Assembly (NCBI GenBank): GCA_002362575.1
Contig: DEUM01000051.1
Location: forward strand, 1 to 36,386
DNA from: Lachnoclostridium sp. UBA3262
Lineage (GTDB): Bacteria > Bacillota > Clostridia > Lachnospirales > Lachnospiraceae
DNA length: 36,386 nt
Direction: 5' to 3'
Of this stretch, positions 16,652 to 25,089 are shown in pieces. The position numbers were made by a program, and so were the translations under genes. Position 1 is the first letter of the stretch; the number at the start of each line of letters is the position of its first letter. The notes below the pieces were generated by a model, which saw nothing but the letters and a program-made list of their open reading frames with translations, had not been told where the DNA came from and made no database searches.

Positions 16652-17005
16652 TTACTCATCAAACCCCTCAATCATATCCTTAATTTCCTCTACCTGTTTG
16701 GCAGACAGCTTTCTTCCTCCGGTAAATGCAGCCAAAAATTTTGACAGGCTGCCCTGAAACTTCTCCTCGACAAAGCGGCTGCTCTCATTTTTCAGATACT
16801 CCTCCTTCGATATCTGTGATGTAACTACCGCATCCTGATTCTGAAAATAGCCATATTCGCACAAATGTTTCAGCACGGTATAAGTCGTAGACTTCTTCCA
16901 CTCAAACTGCTCCGCACACATCTTTACCAGTTGTCCGGAAGGTATGGGCTCATTTTCCCAAATCATTTCTGCAAAATTCATTTCACTTTCCGATAAACTT
17001 TTCAT
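16652..17005 (-). CDS. BlaI/MecI-family transcriptional repressor
   Basis: A 117-residue winged-helix repressor. The start at 17005 follows GGAGGAAGA. Family features are LSESEMNFAEMIWENEPI at the N-terminus, the recognition region WKKSTTYTVLKHLCEYGY and a dimerisation tail ending in KQVEEIKDMIEGF. BlaI-type repressors sit on dyad operators and are inactivated when the partner M56 protease cuts them. The four half-sites at 17075-17115 over its own promoter fit autorepression of this two-gene operon. The adjoining divergent sulfate transporter genes start about 160 bp away and could be affected as well. Confidence 0.92.
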   Translation of the reverse strand: MKSLSESEMNFAEMIWENEPIPSGQLVKMCAEQFEWKKSTTYTVLKHLCEYGYFQNQDAVVTSQISKEEYLKNESSRFVEEKFQGSLSKFLAAFTGGRKLSAKQVEEIKDMIEGFDE

Positions 17006-17074
17006 TCTTCCTCCATCTGCCATTTTCCTAACCGGATGACGTCATAAAACCGGCTAGGCGGCATTGTTTTATTG

Positions 17075-17115
17075 GTCTACTCCCTTTAGACTCTTTGAGT
17101 CTATCACGTATAGAC
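17075..17115. promoter_or_regulatory. BlaI-type operator array, four half-sites
   Basis: Half-sites alternate at an exact 12-bp pitch: GTCTA (17075-17079), TAGAC (17087-17091), GTCTA (17099-17103), TAGAC (17111-17115), each separated by 7 bp. The middle pair also forms the perfect 17-bp palindrome TAGACTC-TTT-GAGTCTA (17087-17103). The array overlies the -10 region and spacer of the repressor promoter. It fits binding of two repressor dimers side by side. Confidence 0.75.
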
Positions 17116-17126
17116 CTGTTTGTCAA
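17098..17126 (-). promoter_or_regulatory. Promoter of blaI-blaR operon
   Basis: TTGACA (17126-17121), 17 bp, TAGACT (17103-17098) on the minus strand. The perfect -35 and the overlap with the half-site array support a repressor-controlled promoter. Confidence 0.7.
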
Positions 17127-17199
17127 GCAGTTATTTCCATTTCCTATTTGATTATATAAATGCAATCTGACAAAAAAATATCATCTGACTGACAAGAAA

Positions 17200-17229
17200 T
17201 TACCAAAATCTAACTATACTATCTATTAT
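17200..17229 (+). promoter_or_regulatory. Possible promoter of sulfate importer operon
   Basis: TTACCA (17200-17205), 18 bp and TATTAT (17224-17229) lie about 45 bp before the start codon. The match is moderate and other AT-rich hexamers are nearby (for example TATACT at 17215). I see no riboswitch fold in this short leader. Confidence 0.35.
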
Positions 17230-17273
17230 AAAAGTAAACCAAATACATAAAAACTTTGGGAAGGATTAACATT

Positions 17274-18287
17274 ATGAAAAAAAGAAAAACCGCACTTATA
17301 CTTGCCATGGCATTAGCTGCCCTTGGTCTCTTTACCGGCTGTCAGTCGGAAGGCTCCGGAGACGAGCTGAAAATTACAAACGTCTCCTACGATCCCACAA
17401 GGGAACTCTACACCGAGTACAATACTTTATTCCAAAAACACTGGAAAGAAAAAACGGGAAAAGAGGTCGAAATCGTTCAATCCCATGGCGGTTCCGGTGC
17501 ACAGGCCCGCTCTGTCATCGAGGGAAACGAGGCCGATGTCGTGACACTCGCCCTTGAACATGATATTTCAGCCATAGCAAATGCCGGGCTGATTGAAAAA
17601 AACTGGCTTAGCGAGTTTGACTCTGACAGTTCGCCTTATACCTCCACCATTGTCTTTCTTGTCCGAAAAGGAAATGAAAAAAATATCCGTGACTGGAACG
17701 ACCTCATCCGCGATGATGTCGAAGTCATTACTCCGAACCCGAAAACTTCCGGCGGCGCCTGCTGGAACTTTCTTGCGGCATGGGCATATTCGCAGAAGAC
17801 AAATGGGAACAATGAGGAACAGACAAAGGAATTTATGAAAAAGCTCTACCAGAATGTACTTGTTCTGGACTCCGGCGCCCGCGGCGCAACAAACACATTT
17901 GTAGAAAATAAACAGGGAGATGTACTTCTTGCATGGGAAAATGAAGCATATCTTTCATTAAAACAGTATCCGGACGATTATGAAATTGTCTCGCCAAGCG
18001 TCAGTATTCTGGCTCAGCCATCGGTTGCCGTTGTGGACTCCATTGCAAAAAAACACGGCACAGAAGAAATTTCCTCTGAATACTTAAAGCAGCTCTATTC
18101 GGATGAAGCCCAGCGGCTTGTGGCAAAACATTTTTACCGTCCATCGAATCAAAAAATACTATCCGAATTTAAAGACCAGTTCGACTTATCCATGAAACTT
18201 GTCACCATTAACGATTTTGGAGGCTGGGATGCCGCTTATGAGAAATATTTTGACGATGGCGCAATTTTTGACCAGATATATCAGTAA
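17274..18287 (+). CDS. sbp: Sulfate-binding lipoprotein of ABC importer
   Basis: A 337-residue lipoprotein. The ATG at 17274 follows GGGAAGGA. The signal sequence ends in a lipobox LFTGC, so the mature protein is anchored by Cys at about residue 23. Family sequence is unmistakable: NVSYDPTRELYTEYN, QSHGGSGAQARSVIEG, EADVVTLALEHDI and later NPKTSGGACWNFLAAW, DSGARGATNTF. These match Sbp/CysP sulfate or thiosulfate receptors. The gene is followed within 24 bp by the permease gene. Sulfate versus thiosulfate cannot be separated by eye. Confidence 0.92.
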   Translation: MKKRKTALILAMALAALGLFTGCQSEGSGDELKITNVSYDPTRELYTEYNTLFQKHWKEKTGKEVEIVQSHGGSGAQARSVIEGNEADVVTLALEHDISAIANAGLIEKNWLSEFDSDSSPYTSTIVFLVRKGNEKNIRDWNDLIRDDVEVITPNPKTSGGACWNFLAAWAYSQKTNGNNEEQTKEFMKKLYQNVLVLDSGARGATNTFVENKQGDVLLAWENEAYLSLKQYPDDYEIVSPSVSILAQPSVAVVDSIAKKHGTEEISSEYLKQLYSDEAQRLVAKHFYRPSNQKILSEFKDQFDLSMKLVTINDFGGWDAAYEKYFDDGAIFDQIYQ

Positions 18288-18310
18288 CAGATACAGAAAG
18301 GAGTCCCGCT

Positions 18311-20014
18311 ATGGACCAGCCAATCATAAAAGTCCGAAATAAGAAAGCTCCGAGAATCATTCCGGGATTCGGTCTTTCCCTCGGCGTTACATTATCCATG
18401 CTAAGCTGCATCGTACTGATTCCGCTTGCCTCCCTGTTCCTCTCGGCAGGCACGCTGGATTTTCATGAATTCTGGGAAATTGTGACATCGAAACAAATTC
18501 TTTCGGGATACCGCGTGAGTCTCCTCTGTGCCCTCGCCGCAGCAGTTATCAATGCTGTCTTTGGTACAATACTTGCGTGGGTACTGGTAAGATATGACTT
18601 TCCGGGAAAACGTATCTGGAATGGAATTATTGAGCTGCCTTTTGCACTTCCCACTGCAGTTGCGGGCATTGCGCTGACAACACTTTATTCCGACGAGGGA
18701 TGGATTGGCGGATTGTTTGCCAAACTCGGAATTTCCATTGCCTACACACCGACGGGAATCATCATTGCCATGGTTTTTGTCGGGATTCCTTTCGTCGTGC
18801 GTTCTGTCCAACCGGTTCTTGAGAAGCTTGACCGCGAATACGAGGAGGCCGCCGCCATGCTCGGCGCCGGAAGAGCGCGAATCTTTTTCAAGGTGATTCT
18901 TCCTGAACTGTTTCCCGCTGTCATAGCCGGCTTTGGTCTGGCACTTGCCCGCGGAATCGGAGAATACGGCAGCGTCATTTTCATTGCCGGAAATATTCCT
19001 TATAAAACACAGATTGCTCCGCTTCTGATTATGACAAAACTGGAGCAGTACAAATACGCGGACGCAACCGCTATTGCCTTCGTCCTGTTGCTGATTTCCT
19101 TTCTTGTCATGCTTCTTATCAACGGCATACAAATATATATGCAAAGGTTTACCAAATCAGGAGGCAATGTGCAACCGGTACAAAAGGTATTGGCACCCAG
19201 ACAGGAAACGGCACGCCGCACCGCCCGCTGCACACTGATTGGAATAAGTTTGTTTTTCCTGACCGTCATGCTCTTAATTCCACTCGGCTGTGTCATTTTC
19301 AACGCACTAAAAGATGGCTTCCCTGTGTTTTTCGATGCTATTCTTGACAAGTATACACTACATGCACTCTCACTGACACTGCTTGCCACCGTGCTGGCTG
19401 TGGCAGTCAATACAGTTTTCGGGGTTTTTGCCGCATACCTGCTGTCGAAATTTTATTTCCGGGGGCGTCAGGTACTTGCCACCCTGATTGACCTTCCCTT
19501 TTCCATTTCTCCGGTTATTGCCGGACTGATTTTCATACTTACCTTCGGAAATATCGGCTGGATGGGGGACTTTTTACAACAACATGGGATAAAGATTGTA
19601 TTTGCCGTGCCGGGAATCATCCTAGCAACCATCTTTGTTACCTTTCCGTTTGTTTTCCGGGAACTTTTTCCAGTAATGAGCGCAATGGGAACCGATGAGG
19701 AGGAGGCCGCCGCTCTTATGGGCGCCAAACATAGCACCATCTTCCGGCGCATTACCTTTCCTCATATCAAATGGGCGCTTTTGTACGGCATTGTGCTCTG
19801 TGCGGCGCGCGCGATGGGCGAGTTTGGAGCTGTTTCCGTTATTTCCGGCCACCTTCGGGGCGTCACAAACACACTGCCGCTCCATGTTGAAATACTGTAC
19901 AACGAGTTTAACACTACCGCAGCTTTTTCCGTGTCAGCTCTGCTTGTGATGATGGCAATTATTATACTGATATTGAGAAACTTTCTGGAATACAAAAAAG
20001 ACCGCAAACTATAG
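18311..20014 (+). CDS. cysTW: Fused CysT-CysW sulfate permease
   Basis: A single 567-residue open frame holds both inner-membrane permeases of the sulfate ABC importer. Residues about 1-278 match CysT and about 306-567 match CysW, joined by a polar linker (SGGNVQPVQKVLAPRQETAR). Each half has about six helices and its own ATPase-coupling EAA loop: EEAAAMLGAGRARIFF...GEYGSV and EEEAAALMGAKHSTIF...GEFGAVSV. Usually cysT and cysW are two genes of about 280 codons each. No internal stop or frameshift is seen, so the fusion is a real reading frame. The start has AAAGGAG upstream, and it lies between the binding protein and the ATPase. Confidence 0.9.
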   Translation: MDQPIIKVRNKKAPRIIPGFGLSLGVTLSMLSCIVLIPLASLFLSAGTLDFHEFWEIVTSKQILSGYRVSLLCALAAAVINAVFGTILAWVLVRYDFPGKRIWNGIIELPFALPTAVAGIALTTLYSDEGWIGGLFAKLGISIAYTPTGIIIAMVFVGIPFVVRSVQPVLEKLDREYEEAAAMLGAGRARIFFKVILPELFPAVIAGFGLALARGIGEYGSVIFIAGNIPYKTQIAPLLIMTKLEQYKYADATAIAFVLLLISFLVMLLINGIQIYMQRFTKSGGNVQPVQKVLAPRQETARRTARCTLIGISLFFLTVMLLIPLGCVIFNALKDGFPVFFDAILDKYTLHALSLTLLATVLAVAVNTVFGVFAAYLLSKFYFRGRQVLATLIDLPFSISPVIAGLIFILTFGNIGWMGDFLQQHGIKIVFAVPGIILATIFVTFPFVFRELFPVMSAMGTDEEEAAALMGAKHSTIFRRITFPHIKWALLYGIVLCAARAMGEFGAVSVISGHLRGVTNTLPLHVEILYNEFNTTAAFSVSALLVMMAIIILILRNFLEYKKDRKL

Positions 20015-20047
20015 TTTGAGAAATAAGGATTTAAATGGAGGTACGCT

Positions 20048-20761
20048 ATGTACGTAGAAGCAAAGCATATTTATAAAACCTTTGATGGCTTTCATGCCTC
20101 TGAGGATGTATCTTTTGGAATAAAAAAGGGGGAACTTGCCGCTCTTTTAGGACCAAGCGGCAGCGGAAAAACAACCATTTTGCGTATGATAGCCGGGCTG
20201 GATAATCCGAATACAGGGGATATTCTGATTGACGGAATCCGTGTCAATGACATTCCGGGAAGCAAACGGGGTATCGGCTTTGTTTTTCAGAATTACGCCT
20301 TGTTTCGCTATATGACGGTAGCAGAAAACATAGCTTTTGGACTGAAAGTCCAGAAAAAAAGCAAAAAAGAAATACAGGAGCGTGTCAGGGAGCTGCTCTC
20401 TCTCATTTCCATGGAGGGCTTTGAAAAGCGGTATCCTCATCAGCTATCTGGCGGACAACGCCAGCGTGTTGCCTTTGCAAGGGCGCTTGCCCCTAACCCG
20501 CACCTGCTTCTCCTAGATGAGCCGTTCGCTGCAATTGACGCCAAGGTTCGCCGTGAACTTCGCTCATGGCTGAAAGATATGATTCGCCAAATCGGAATTA
20601 CAAGCATTTTCGTAACCCATGATCAGGAGGAGGCCATGGAAGTGGCAGACCAGATTATTATAACCAATCACGGCAAAATCGAGCAAATCGGTACCCCAAA
20701 AGAAATCTGCGACTCCCCGCAGACCGAGTTTGTCGCAGATTTTATCGATATTAAGTTATAA
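20048..20761 (+). CDS. cysA: Sulfate ABC transporter ATPase, short form
   Basis: A 237-residue ATPase. Walker A is GPSGSGKTT, the Q-loop is FVFQNYALF, the signature is LSGGQRQRVAFARAL, Walker B is LLLLDEPFAAID and the switch His is in FVTHDQEEAME. Typical CysA is around 350 residues, with a C-terminal regulatory TOBE domain; that is absent here, as the protein ends soon after EFVADFIDIKL. The start has GGAGGTACGCT. It is the last gene of the importer operon and converges on the NlpC/P60 gene with only 20 bp between stops. Confidence 0.9.
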   Translation: MYVEAKHIYKTFDGFHASEDVSFGIKKGELAALLGPSGSGKTTILRMIAGLDNPNTGDILIDGIRVNDIPGSKRGIGFVFQNYALFRYMTVAENIAFGLKVQKKSKKEIQERVRELLSLISMEGFEKRYPHQLSGGQRQRVAFARALAPNPHLLLLDEPFAAIDAKVRRELRSWLKDMIRQIGITSIFVTHDQEEAMEVADQIIITNHGKIEQIGTPKEICDSPQTEFVADFIDIKL

Positions 20762-20781
20762 ACGTATGAACTTTAGGGCAT

Positions 20782-21600
20782 TTAACTCCAAGCACGCTTT
20801 ACCTTCACAATACGGCGGTAATTCATATCACTCATGGTTACCATTTTTTTCTGTGACGAAGCATGAACTACCTTTCCATCTCCCACATAGATGCCACAGT
20901 GCGTAATTTTATTATCACTGGTACCATAAAAGAGAATATCGCCCGGCTGGACATCCTTTACCTTTATCAGTATGTCCTTCCACTCCTCTGCCTGCTTCGC
21001 ACAGGAACGCGGCATCTTGATGCCAAAATGCGAAAAGACTGTTTTGACAAAGCCAGAGGAATCTACACCATACTCTCCGCCAAAAATCTCTTTGTTCGCT
21101 TTTTCAATTGCAGCGGAATCCGTAGCATCGCCTTTTTTACCTTCTTTGAAATAACAGTAAGCGATACTCTCGATACTTGGTAAATCCGTACCTCCATATA
21201 CATAACGAATTCCTAAAAACCGTCTTGCATAGTACGCAATCTCGGCGCCAAGACTCTGGTCTTCTACATCTTCTATTACTTTACCTATAGAAGCCTGTAT
21301 AGTTGTACCATCTTCTTCAAAAGGATCTTTTTTCTCAGCATCCTTTTCTTTGCGATTCTTTTTACCTTTACTCGTTGCTTTATCTGTTATACTACCACCC
21401 GACACGCTTTTATCTGTTGTCCCATTATCCGTTACGCTTTCGCCTGTCACGCCACCACCTGTTACGCTCTGTGACGTCTGAAATGTTTTCTGCTCACTGT
21501 CTGCAGAAGATGTTGTATGTCCTAAAATCACCAGCACACCAAGCACCGCAAACATCATAAAGCTTCCCGCTGCCACACACAATTTCCATGAATTTTTCAT
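20782..21600 (-). CDS. NlpC/P60-family protein, Cys-to-Ser active site
   Basis: A 272-residue protein; the start at 21600 follows AAAGGAGACAG. It has one N-terminal membrane helix (about 9-28), a Thr/Ser/Gly-rich linker with repeated VTGG/VTDNG/SITDK units, a basic patch (KGKKNRKEK) and an NlpC/P60 domain from about 118. The catalytic cysteine motif (normally D-C-S-G-F) reads VDSSGFV, with Ser181 in the cysteine position (codon TCC). The histidine (H234 in ITHCGIYVG) and third polar residue (H246 in VVHASS) are kept. About 35 residues are inserted before the motif. NlpC/P60 enzymes cut peptidoglycan stem peptides; this one may only bind, or be weakly active. It follows a two-component pair by 49 bp. 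Confidence 0.88.
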   Translation of the reverse strand: MKNSWKLCVAAGSFMMFAVLGVLVILGHTTSSADSEQKTFQTSQSVTGGGVTGESVTDNGTTDKSVSGGSITDKATSKGKKNRKEKDAEKKDPFEEDGTTIQASIGKVIEDVEDQSLGAEIAYYARRFLGIRYVYGGTDLPSIESIAYCYFKEGKKGDATDSAAIEKANKEIFGGEYGVDSSGFVKTVFSHFGIKMPRSCAKQAEEWKDILIKVKDVQPGDILFYGTSDNKITHCGIYVGDGKVVHASSQKKMVTMSDMNYRRIVKVKRAWS

Positions 21601-21625
21601 GACTGTCTCCTTTCTACTCTCCATC

Positions 21626-21639
21626 CGGCGGTACCGCCG
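21626..21639. repeat. 14-bp perfect GC palindrome before NlpC/P60 gene
   Basis: CGGCGGTACCGCCG is perfectly self-complementary and lies between the kinase stop and the NlpC/P60 ribosome-binding site. As RNA it could form a short hairpin that partly separates expression of the two genes. It has no T-run after it, so it is not a standard terminator. Confidence 0.5.
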
Positions 21640-21649
21640 AACTTATTTT

Positions 21650-23137
21650 TTAATCCTCAACGTTGATTACACTCTTATCATACCTACAGGATTTTTCCAA
21701 ATCTTCATCGGCTTGTAAAGAAGTTGTAAAAAAAATCTTTGTCCCTTTCCCTTTTTCGGATTCAATTTCAATCTGCCACCCATGTAAATCTATAATCTGC
21801 CGGCACAAATACATTCCCAATCCACTCCCCCCCATTTTTCTGCTGCGGGACTTATCCTCCCGGTAAAAGGGCTCAAATACATGTGCAAGACATTCCTCTG
21901 ACATTCCCACTCCATTGTCCTCAATCACAGTCCTCTCGTCTGAGACGTCTATTGTTATCCTCCCACCTGCCTCACAGGCACGATAGCTGTTGCGAAGTAT
22001 ATTCATAAAAAGCAGTTCCAGCAACGTCCGATTTCCATAAATTCGCTCTCCGGTTACCCGAAATGTAAAGCTTATCTCTTTGTCTGCCATTTGGAGTTCT
22101 GTCAGCCGTTTTATTTCATCGGTAAACTCAGGCAGGGAAATCTCCTCCTTTTCCAGAGCCCCCTGTCTCATAAGAATCATTTCCCTGAGAGTTTCCATTA
22201 TTCCCATCATACGCCCAGACTCTTTTACTATATAGTCCATGTATTCTATCCGCTTATCCTCCGCCAGATTTGTACTCTCCACCAGCTGTGCATATCCACG
22301 GACAGAAGTCAGCGGCGTCCGCATTTCATGGGAAAGCGCGTCGATAAATTCCTGTTTGTGCGCCGCCTCCTGCTCCTTATTTTCTATATTTTCCTTTATC
22401 TGCCTTATCATCCAGTTCATATCTCTTGATAAATCTGATATCTCGTCATGCCCCTCTACCTCGATTTGACATTCATAATCTCCTGCTGCTACCCTTGCCG
22501 CCGCCTCGGAAAGTCTGTCAATGGGGCGCAAAAATTTTCTTATAATGAAATACAACAAAACTGCCATCAAAACAGAGGCAGCAATTTCCACGAAAAGGAA
22601 AATGAAAAGCTGCTTTTTCCACACCTGTAGAATACCAGAAACCCTTTCATACATAACAAACTGATAGGAAGTTCCCGCTAACATTCCAGATGTACAGGTA
22701 AACTTATCCTCGTCTTTTACTACTATTGTAGTCTTTCCTTTCTGCTCGCCTGTCACTAAAATTTCGTTTTGCCGCTCTACCTCCCGGATAAACGAGGACT
22801 CCAGTTTTCCCTCCAAGTAAGAATACGTCATCTGCGAACCAATACCCGACTTGTATTGGAGATTCCCATCTTGCCAAAGCTCAAAAGCATACCCATCTGT
22901 GCTATAGCTGGACACATATGCCTGAAAGAGCTCCCACACTCCGTCCTGTCCCCCGCCAAGCTCTCCTAAATCCTCAGAAAGGGGAACCGCTATGTTTTTC
23001 CATTCAACCATTGCTTTCTGCTCTACGGTATTCACACTCTCCCTGTAAACGGAACGAAAAACAAGAACATTGCAGATATTTAATACCACAAGAAAAAGCA
23101 ATGTCACAACCATGTAAATTTTTTCCCATACTTTCAT
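21650..23137 (-). CDS. Sensor histidine kinase with extracellular domain
   Basis: A 495-residue kinase with a membrane helix at about 7-28, an external domain of about 150 residues, a second helix (about 175-200), HAMP (IRKFLRPIDRLSEAAARVAAGDY), HisKA with DALSHEMRTPLTSVRGY, and HATPase with NILRNSYRACE, EDNGVGMS and GSGLGMYLCRQI. The start ATG is two bases after the regulator's stop, so translation is coupled. The downstream NlpC/P60 gene and external sensor point to cell-wall or surface sensing, which is inference. The outer domain matches no family I can name. Confidence 0.92.
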   Translation of the reverse strand: MKVWEKIYMVVTLLFLVVLNICNVLVFRSVYRESVNTVEQKAMVEWKNIAVPLSEDLGELGGGQDGVWELFQAYVSSYSTDGYAFELWQDGNLQYKSGIGSQMTYSYLEGKLESSFIREVERQNEILVTGEQKGKTTIVVKDEDKFTCTSGMLAGTSYQFVMYERVSGILQVWKKQLFIFLFVEIAASVLMAVLLYFIIRKFLRPIDRLSEAAARVAAGDYECQIEVEGHDEISDLSRDMNWMIRQIKENIENKEQEAAHKQEFIDALSHEMRTPLTSVRGYAQLVESTNLAEDKRIEYMDYIVKESGRMMGIMETLREMILMRQGALEKEEISLPEFTDEIKRLTELQMADKEISFTFRVTGERIYGNRTLLELLFMNILRNSYRACEAGGRITIDVSDERTVIEDNGVGMSEECLAHVFEPFYREDKSRSRKMGGSGLGMYLCRQIIDLHGWQIEIESEKGKGTKIFFTTSLQADEDLEKSCRYDKSVINVED

Positions 23138-23139
23138 GC

Positions 23140-23793
23140 CTAAACCTCCAGACGATATCCCAGCTTATACACCGTTTTCAGCCTTTTTTCCAGCTTCAGT
23201 TTTTTCCTGAGAGACGCCACATGCACATCCACTGTCCTTGTATCTCCTGCATAGTCCCAGCCCCACACCTGCTCTATCAGCCGTTCTCTCGACAGCGCAA
23301 TATTCCGGTTATGGATAAAATATTCCAGCAATTCATACTCCTTTGGCATGAGGGAAATCTCTCTATCCCCAAGCCTGACTGTGCGCGACTGCAAATCCAC
23401 CTGTAACTCCCCCATTGTAAATATTTCCTCTGCTCCCCCGGTGCGGTTTCTTCTCAATACAACATTGACACGGGCAATGAGCTCCAGCATGTCAAACGGT
23501 TTGACAATATAATCCTCTGCTCCCATATTCAACCCTTTCACTTTATCATATGTGCCATCCTTTGCCGTCAATAAAATGATGGGTATACCAGAACAGTCCG
23601 AAAGTATATCGTAGCCGGAACGCCCTGGCAGCATGATATCAAGAAGAATTAAATCATAAGAGCCGCTCCGTATATACGATTCCGCCTTTATCCCATCATA
23701 CGCCTGCGTACACGTATGCCCAACAAGCGATAAATTTTCTTTTAGAAGATTGTTTATCAGCTCCTCATCCTCAACAATTAGTATGTCTGCCAT
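23140..23793 (-). CDS. OmpR/PhoB-family response regulator
   Basis: A 217-residue regulator with a receiver (VEDEE acidic pair, phospho-acceptor in LILLDIMLPG, KPF lysine in EDYIVKPF) and a winged-helix output (LMPKEYELLEYFIHNRN, DTRTVDVHVASLRKKL, YKLGYRLEV). A GGGGAGG precedes the ATG at somewhat long spacing. An extended -10 element (TG-x3-TATAAT type, 23825-23830) lies about 30 bp upstream without a clear -35, next to the terminator of the purine genes. It leads a three-gene run with its kinase and the NlpC/P60 gene. Confidence 0.92.
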   Translation of the reverse strand: MADILIVEDEELINNLLKENLSLVGHTCTQAYDGIKAESYIRSGSYDLILLDIMLPGRSGYDILSDCSGIPIILLTAKDGTYDKVKGLNMGAEDYIVKPFDMLELIARVNVVLRRNRTGGAEEIFTMGELQVDLQSRTVRLGDREISLMPKEYELLEYFIHNRNIALSRERLIEQVWGWDYAGDTRTVDVHVASLRKKLKLEKRLKTVYKLGYRLEV

Positions 23794-23854
23794 GGTTTCA
23801 CGAACCTCCCCTATTTCTTTCCCTGATTATAACACAAACTTGTTAGGAAGTTAT

Positions 23855-23889
23855 TAAAAAAAGGGCTGTTTAAAAATCTCAGCCCTTTT
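23855..23889 (-). terminator. Terminator of purO-AICAR transformylase operon
   Basis: A 10-bp stem AAAAGGGCTG/CAGCCCTTTT (23880-23889 with 23859-23868) with an 11-base loop is followed on the minus strand by seven T residues. It lies just downstream of the transformylase stop and before the response regulator promoter. Confidence 0.9.
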
Positions 23890-23910
23890 CAAAAATTGTC
23901 TTTCGCTGTT

Positions 23911-25089
23911 TTAGTGGTGGAACAACCGGATTCCGGTAAAGCACATCGCAATGCCATGCTTATTGCAGGCTTCAATCACTTCTCCGTCACGAATCGAACC
24001 GCCCGGCTGTGCAATATATTTTACACCGCTTCGGAATGCCCGGTCAACATTATCACTGAATGGGAAGAACGCATCCGAGCCAAGTGTGACATCCTTTGCA
24101 TATTCCTTCAGCCATGCCTCTTTTTCTGCCTTCGTAAATACCGGAGGTTTCTCGGTAAATGCCTTCTGCCACTCACCATCTGCCAGCACATCCATATAGT
24201 CCTCGCCAATATAAAGGTCAATCGCATTGTCACGGTTCGCACGCTTCATATCCTCACGAAATGGAAGATTCAGCACCTGCGGTGACTGGCGGAGCAGCCA
24301 GTTGTCTGCCTTACTTCCAGCAAGACGGGTACAATGGATGCGGGACTGCTGCCCTGCTCCAATACCGATTGCCTGTCCGCCCTTTACAAAGCAGACTGAG
24401 TTTGACTGCGTATATTTCAAGGTAATCATGGCAATCGCCATATCAATCTTAGCAGATTCCGGAATTTCCTTATTCTCTGTTACTACATTACTAAAGAAAT
24501 CCTCATCAATATTCAAATCATTGCGTCCCTGCTCAAATGTGATGCCAAACACTTCCTTATGCTCTATCGGCTCCGGCACATAGTCCGCATCAATCTGAAT
24601 GACAGCGTAGCTTCCTTTTTTCTTTTCTTTTAGAATCTCAAGCGCCTCCGGCTCATATCCCGGTGCAATGATTCCATCCGAAAACTCTCTCTTTATTACC
24701 TTTGCGGTAGAAACATCACAGACATCGGAAAGCGAAATAAAATCTCCGTAGGAGGACATCCGGTCTGCCCCTCTCGCTCTCGCATACGCTGCCGCAAGCG
24801 GCGACAACTCTCCTAAATCATCAACCCAGTAGATTTTTGCCTCAATTTCACTAAGTGGAAGACCGACTGCTGCACCGGCAGGTGATACATGCTTAAATGA
24901 GGTCGCCGCCGGCAGCCCTGTCGCCTTTTTCAGCTCCTTTACCAACTGCCATCCGTTCAATGCGTCCAGAAAGTTAATATATCCCGGCTTTCCGTTCAAT
25001 ACCTGAATCGGCAGTTCTCCGTCTTTCATAAAAATCTTCGACGGCTTCTGGTTTGGGTTGCATCCATATTTCAACTCTAATTCTTTCAT
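23911..25089 (-). CDS. purH: Stand-alone AICAR transformylase
   Basis: A 392-residue 5-aminoimidazole-4-carboxamide ribonucleotide (ZMP) formyltransferase, the penultimate step of IMP synthesis. In most bacteria this domain is fused to an IMP cyclohydrolase domain in PurH (about 510-530 residues); here the roughly 200-residue cyclohydrolase is absent and is supplied by purO just upstream. Catalytic K66-H67 are in SFKHVSPAGAA, and SNSVCFVKGGQAIGIG plus GQQSRIHCTRLAGSKAD and SDAFFPFSDNVDRA are family hallmarks. The start ATG shares one base with the purO stop (TAATG), so translation is coupled. Control is probably by the ZTP riboswitch at 25930-26003, whose ligand is this enzyme's substrate. 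Confidence 0.93.
   Translation of the reverse strand: MKELELKYGCNPNQKPSKIFMKDGELPIQVLNGKPGYINFLDALNGWQLVKELKKATGLPAATSFKHVSPAGAAVGLPLSEIEAKIYWVDDLGELSPLAAAYARARGADRMSSYGDFISLSDVCDVSTAKVIKREFSDGIIAPGYEPEALEILKEKKKGSYAVIQIDADYVPEPIEHKEVFGITFEQGRNDLNIDEDFFSNVVTENKEIPESAKIDMAIAMITLKYTQSNSVCFVKGGQAIGIGAGQQSRIHCTRLAGSKADNWLLRQSPQVLNLPFREDMKRANRDNAIDLYIGEDYMDVLADGEWQKAFTEKPPVFTKAEKEAWLKEYAKDVTLGSDAFFPFSDNVDRAFRSGVKYIAQPGGSIRDGEVIEACNKHGIAMCFTGIRLFHH

Noticed and set aside
17128..17255. SAM or T-box riboswitch before the sulfate importer
   Set aside because: The leader is too short after any plausible transcript start and shows none of the conserved blocks.
18401..19144. 247-codon minus-strand frame inside the permease gene
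   Set aside because: It is antisense to clear CysT coding sequence, has low-complexity composition and no ribosome-binding site.
23855..23889. Riboswitch or attenuator for the response regulator
   Set aside because: The hairpin has its T-run on the minus strand directly after the purine operon and lies upstream of the regulator's likely transcript start, so it is a simple terminator.
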